Below are positions 49,292 through 51,464 of a stretch of DNA of 51,464 nucleotides, piece after piece. Numbering within the stretch: the first letter of the stretch is position 1; every line of letters begins with the position of its first letter. The stretch is from Verrucomicrobiota bacterium. Its GTDB lineage: Bacteria > Verrucomicrobiota > Verrucomicrobiia > Limisphaerales > UBA9464. The stretch spans positions 1 to 51,464 of the forward strand of contig WBXI01000006.1 of assembly GCA_008933025.1 (NCBI GenBank), given 5' to 3'. The position numbers were made by a program, and so were the translations under genes. The notes under the pieces are model-generated. The model saw only the letters and a list, made by a program, of their open reading frames with translations, searched no databases and had not been told where the DNA came from.

Positions 49292-50037
49292 CCGACGGTT
49301 TCCGGCACGGTCTCCTGTTCGCCCTCGGTGATGGCCAGGAACGCCCGTTCGAGCGCCCCGTCCGTTCCCGCCCGCGCGTGCAGTTCCGCCGCCGTCCCCA
49401 CCGCCACCAGTTTCCCGCGGTGGATGATCCCGACGCGATCGGCCAGTTCCTGGGCGACCGAGGTCTGGTGCGTGCTCAGGAACACCGTCATCCCGCGCCG
49501 TGCCCGCTCGCGCAGCGTGTCCTTGACCACCCGCGCGTGGTGCGGATCCAGGCCCACCATCGGCTCGTCGATGACAAACACTTCCGGGTCATGCAACAGC
49601 GCGCTCGCGATCGCCACCCGCTGCCGCGTCCCGTGGCTCAGCGACTCGATCGGTTTGTGGAGCCACGGCTCGAGGTTGAACCGCGGCACGAGATCCGACG
49701 CCACTTCCTCGATGCGCCGGTCGGGCATCCGGAACAACTGCCCGGTGAACCGCAGGAATTCCCACGGGGTGAGTTTGTCGTAGAGGAACGGGAAATCGGG
49801 GACGTAGGCGAGGCGGGCCCGCGCCTCGAGCGGTTGGGCCTGGATGTCGTATCCGGCCACGCGGGCCGCCCCGCGATCCGGCCGGATCAGGCCGACCATC
49901 AGCTTGATGGTGGTGGTCTTGCCGGCGGCGTTCGGGCCCAGAACGCAGAAAAACTCCCCTTTCGGGACTGTCAACGTGATGCCGTCCACGGCTTTCACGT
50001 CCCCGAAATGCTTGGCCAAGTCCTCCAACTCGATCAT
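49288..50037 (-). CDS. ABC transporter ATP-binding protein
   Basis: Walker A 'GPNAAGKTT', signature 'SLSHGTRQRVAIASALLHDPEVFVIDEPMVGLD'. Confidence 0.95.
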   Translation of the reverse strand: MIELEDLAKHFGDVKAVDGITLTVPKGEFFCVLGPNAAGKTTTIKLMVGLIRPDRGAARVAGYDIQAQPLEARARLAYVPDFPFLYDKLTPWEFLRFTGQLFRMPDRRIEEVASDLVPRFNLEPWLHKPIESLSHGTRQRVAIASALLHDPEVFVIDEPMVGLDPHHARVVKDTLRERARRGMTVFLSTHQTSVAQELADRVGIIHRGKLVAVGTAAELHARAGTDGALERAFLAITEGEQETVPETVG

Positions 50038-50092
50038 CGGCGGGCAGAACTTGGGGCCGTTCGCCACAGCATGCCAGCCTGAGTTTGGCGGT

Positions 50093-51259
50093 TCAAGCCG
50101 CGGCGATCGCCGCCGCCATCGCCTCGATCTCGGCCCGGGCCACCGCCCGGTGGTCTTTGCCCATCGCGAACGCACGCCCACGCACGCCCTGTTCCCGGCA
50201 CGCCTCGGGATGGTCCAGCCACCACCCGATCCGTTCCGCACACCGCGCGGAATCCCCGGCCGGCACCCCGTCGATCTGTCCCGGAAACACGTGGTCCAGG
50301 ATCGGCAGGTGCATCGCCACCACCGGCAGCCCAAACGCGAGGAACTCGTGGACCGACAGCCCCCACCCTTCCTCCCGCGACAGGCTGAGCCCCACCCGCG
50401 ATGCCGCCACCAACCGGTTCTTCTCCGCTTCCGATACCGCCCCCGCGAGCACCACGCCCGATCCGATGCCGGCCTCCGCGATCCGTCGTTCCAGTTCGCC
50501 GCGATGCGGTCCCTCGCCGATCACCAGCAACCGCGCGTCGGGCCGTTTCTCGCGTACCTGGCGCCAGACCTCGGGCGCGTCGAGGATGCCCTTGTGCTCG
50601 TGCAAGCGCCCCAACAGGACCGCGTCGAATTCCTTCGGGCAACGCGTGGCGTCCGGAATGGCGTCCGCGTCCACGCCGTACCCGGTGCACCGGATTTCCC
50701 GCGGTGCCAGTCCGAGGTCCACCTCCAACCGGTTGTAGTCCGCGGCGACGGGCGGCGTGCTGCAAAGGATCAACTTCGCATGGCGGTTCAACAAGCGGAC
50801 CGCCAACCGTTCGGTGACGACGAAAAGCCGGTCGATGATCCCGCCGCGACGGTCCTGCGCGTACACCATGTGATGCACCTTCACCGCGAGCACGGCCCTG
50901 TTTTTGCGGGCCAACCGCCACGCCGGGTACACCTCGAAAAGGAACGGCGCGCAGGCGAAATAAACATCGTAGCCCGCCGCGTCCCGCGCGTAGTGGAACG
51001 ACAACGATCGCCATGCGTACGCCGGGAGGCACAAGAGATTCTGGATCCGGTTCCGCGGCGCCGGCACAAGGTCGTCGCTGCTCACCAACCGCGAGTGCGG
51101 AAAGGTCTCACGCCACAATGGCATCGCGGCCCGCGCCACCACGAAGTCGACCGAATGCCCCGCCGCGATCCAATGCGGCACCACGCCGGCAAAATACCGG
51201 ATCACCCCGGAAACCGACCGGGGCTCCATCGCGGTGTTGTAGAGGATCAGGATCCGCAT
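50093..51259 (-). CDS. Glycosyltransferase family 4-like
   Basis: 'LLVIGEGPHRGELERRIAEAGIGSGVVLAGAVSEAEKNRLVAASRVGLSLSREEGWGLSVHEFLAFGLPVVA'. Confidence 0.9.
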   Translation of the reverse strand: MRILILYNTAMEPRSVSGVIRYFAGVVPHWIAAGHSVDFVVARAAMPLWRETFPHSRLVSSDDLVPAPRNRIQNLLCLPAYAWRSLSFHYARDAAGYDVYFACAPFLFEVYPAWRLARKNRAVLAVKVHHMVYAQDRRGGIIDRLFVVTERLAVRLLNRHAKLILCSTPPVAADYNRLEVDLGLAPREIRCTGYGVDADAIPDATRCPKEFDAVLLGRLHEHKGILDAPEVWRQVREKRPDARLLVIGEGPHRGELERRIAEAGIGSGVVLAGAVSEAEKNRLVAASRVGLSLSREEGWGLSVHEFLAFGLPVVAMHLPILDHVFPGQIDGVPAGDSARCAERIGWWLDHPEACREQGVRGRAFAMGKDHRAVARAEIEAMAAAIAAA

Positions 51260-51332
51260 CGAAGGCTCCGGAACGACCGGCGCGGCCGGGGTGTTTCACG
51301 GGTCCACCGGCCATGGGGCCCGCCGTTGGATG

Positions 51333-51464
51333 CTAGCGCTTGGCCGGGTCCGCCGCCGCCTCGTCGATGAGCCCGCGCAGGGTCCGGTGCAACAGGAACG
51401 CCGTGTCCGGCCCCACCGAGTTCACCTCGCCGTACGGCGGACCCTTCGCCCCGAACAGATAGGG
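51333..51464 (-). CDS. C-terminal fragment of a protein cut by the window edge
   Basis: In-frame ...PYLFGAKGPPYGEVNSVGPDTAFLLHRTLRGLIDEAAADPAKR*. Confidence 0.55.
   Translation of the reverse strand, partial: PYLFGAKGPPYGEVNSVGPDTAFLLHRTLRGLIDEAAADPAKR

Overview
High-GC chromosomal window, probably from a Verrucomicrobiota bacterium. This is an inference from a PEP-CTERM protein, pseudopilin paralogs with a 'FADGH' motif, a ThuA/LamG/beta-propeller giant protein, and secreted proteins ending in 'FFRL'. I support about 42 protein-coding genes (two of them cut by the window edges) and one tRNA-Leu(CAA). I see no rRNA, CRISPR array, transposase, integrase or obvious prophage. Housekeeping or recognisable genes include cimA, dipeptide epimerase, lctP-type lactate permease, the imuA-imuB-dnaE2 mutasome, HI0933-family oxidoreductase, ispF, tilS, polX and an ABC exporter. 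There are two two-component systems and a cluster of glycosyltransferases. Points most worth a second look: (1) an Ile-codon-rich leader ORF followed by a 14-bp perfect hairpin directly upstream of cimA, a candidate attenuator; (2) a tightly coupled 7-gene operon with an OmpR-type two-component system, DUF3570 barrel, TlpA, DUF4266 lipoprotein, stand-alone DsbD-alpha domain and an Ig-like protein; (3) two convergent pseudopilin genes carrying a 61/62-nt inverted repeat that could swap their bodies by inversion; (4) a fused cytochrome-porin (Cyc2-like) protein; (5) a serine-hydrolase/NamZ (DUF1343) fusion beside a dipeptide epimerase; (6) an orphan Hcp-like protein with a Sec signal peptide; (7) a 1489-aa double-ThuA/LamG/propeller protein. 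All family calls are from reading the translations; no database search was run.
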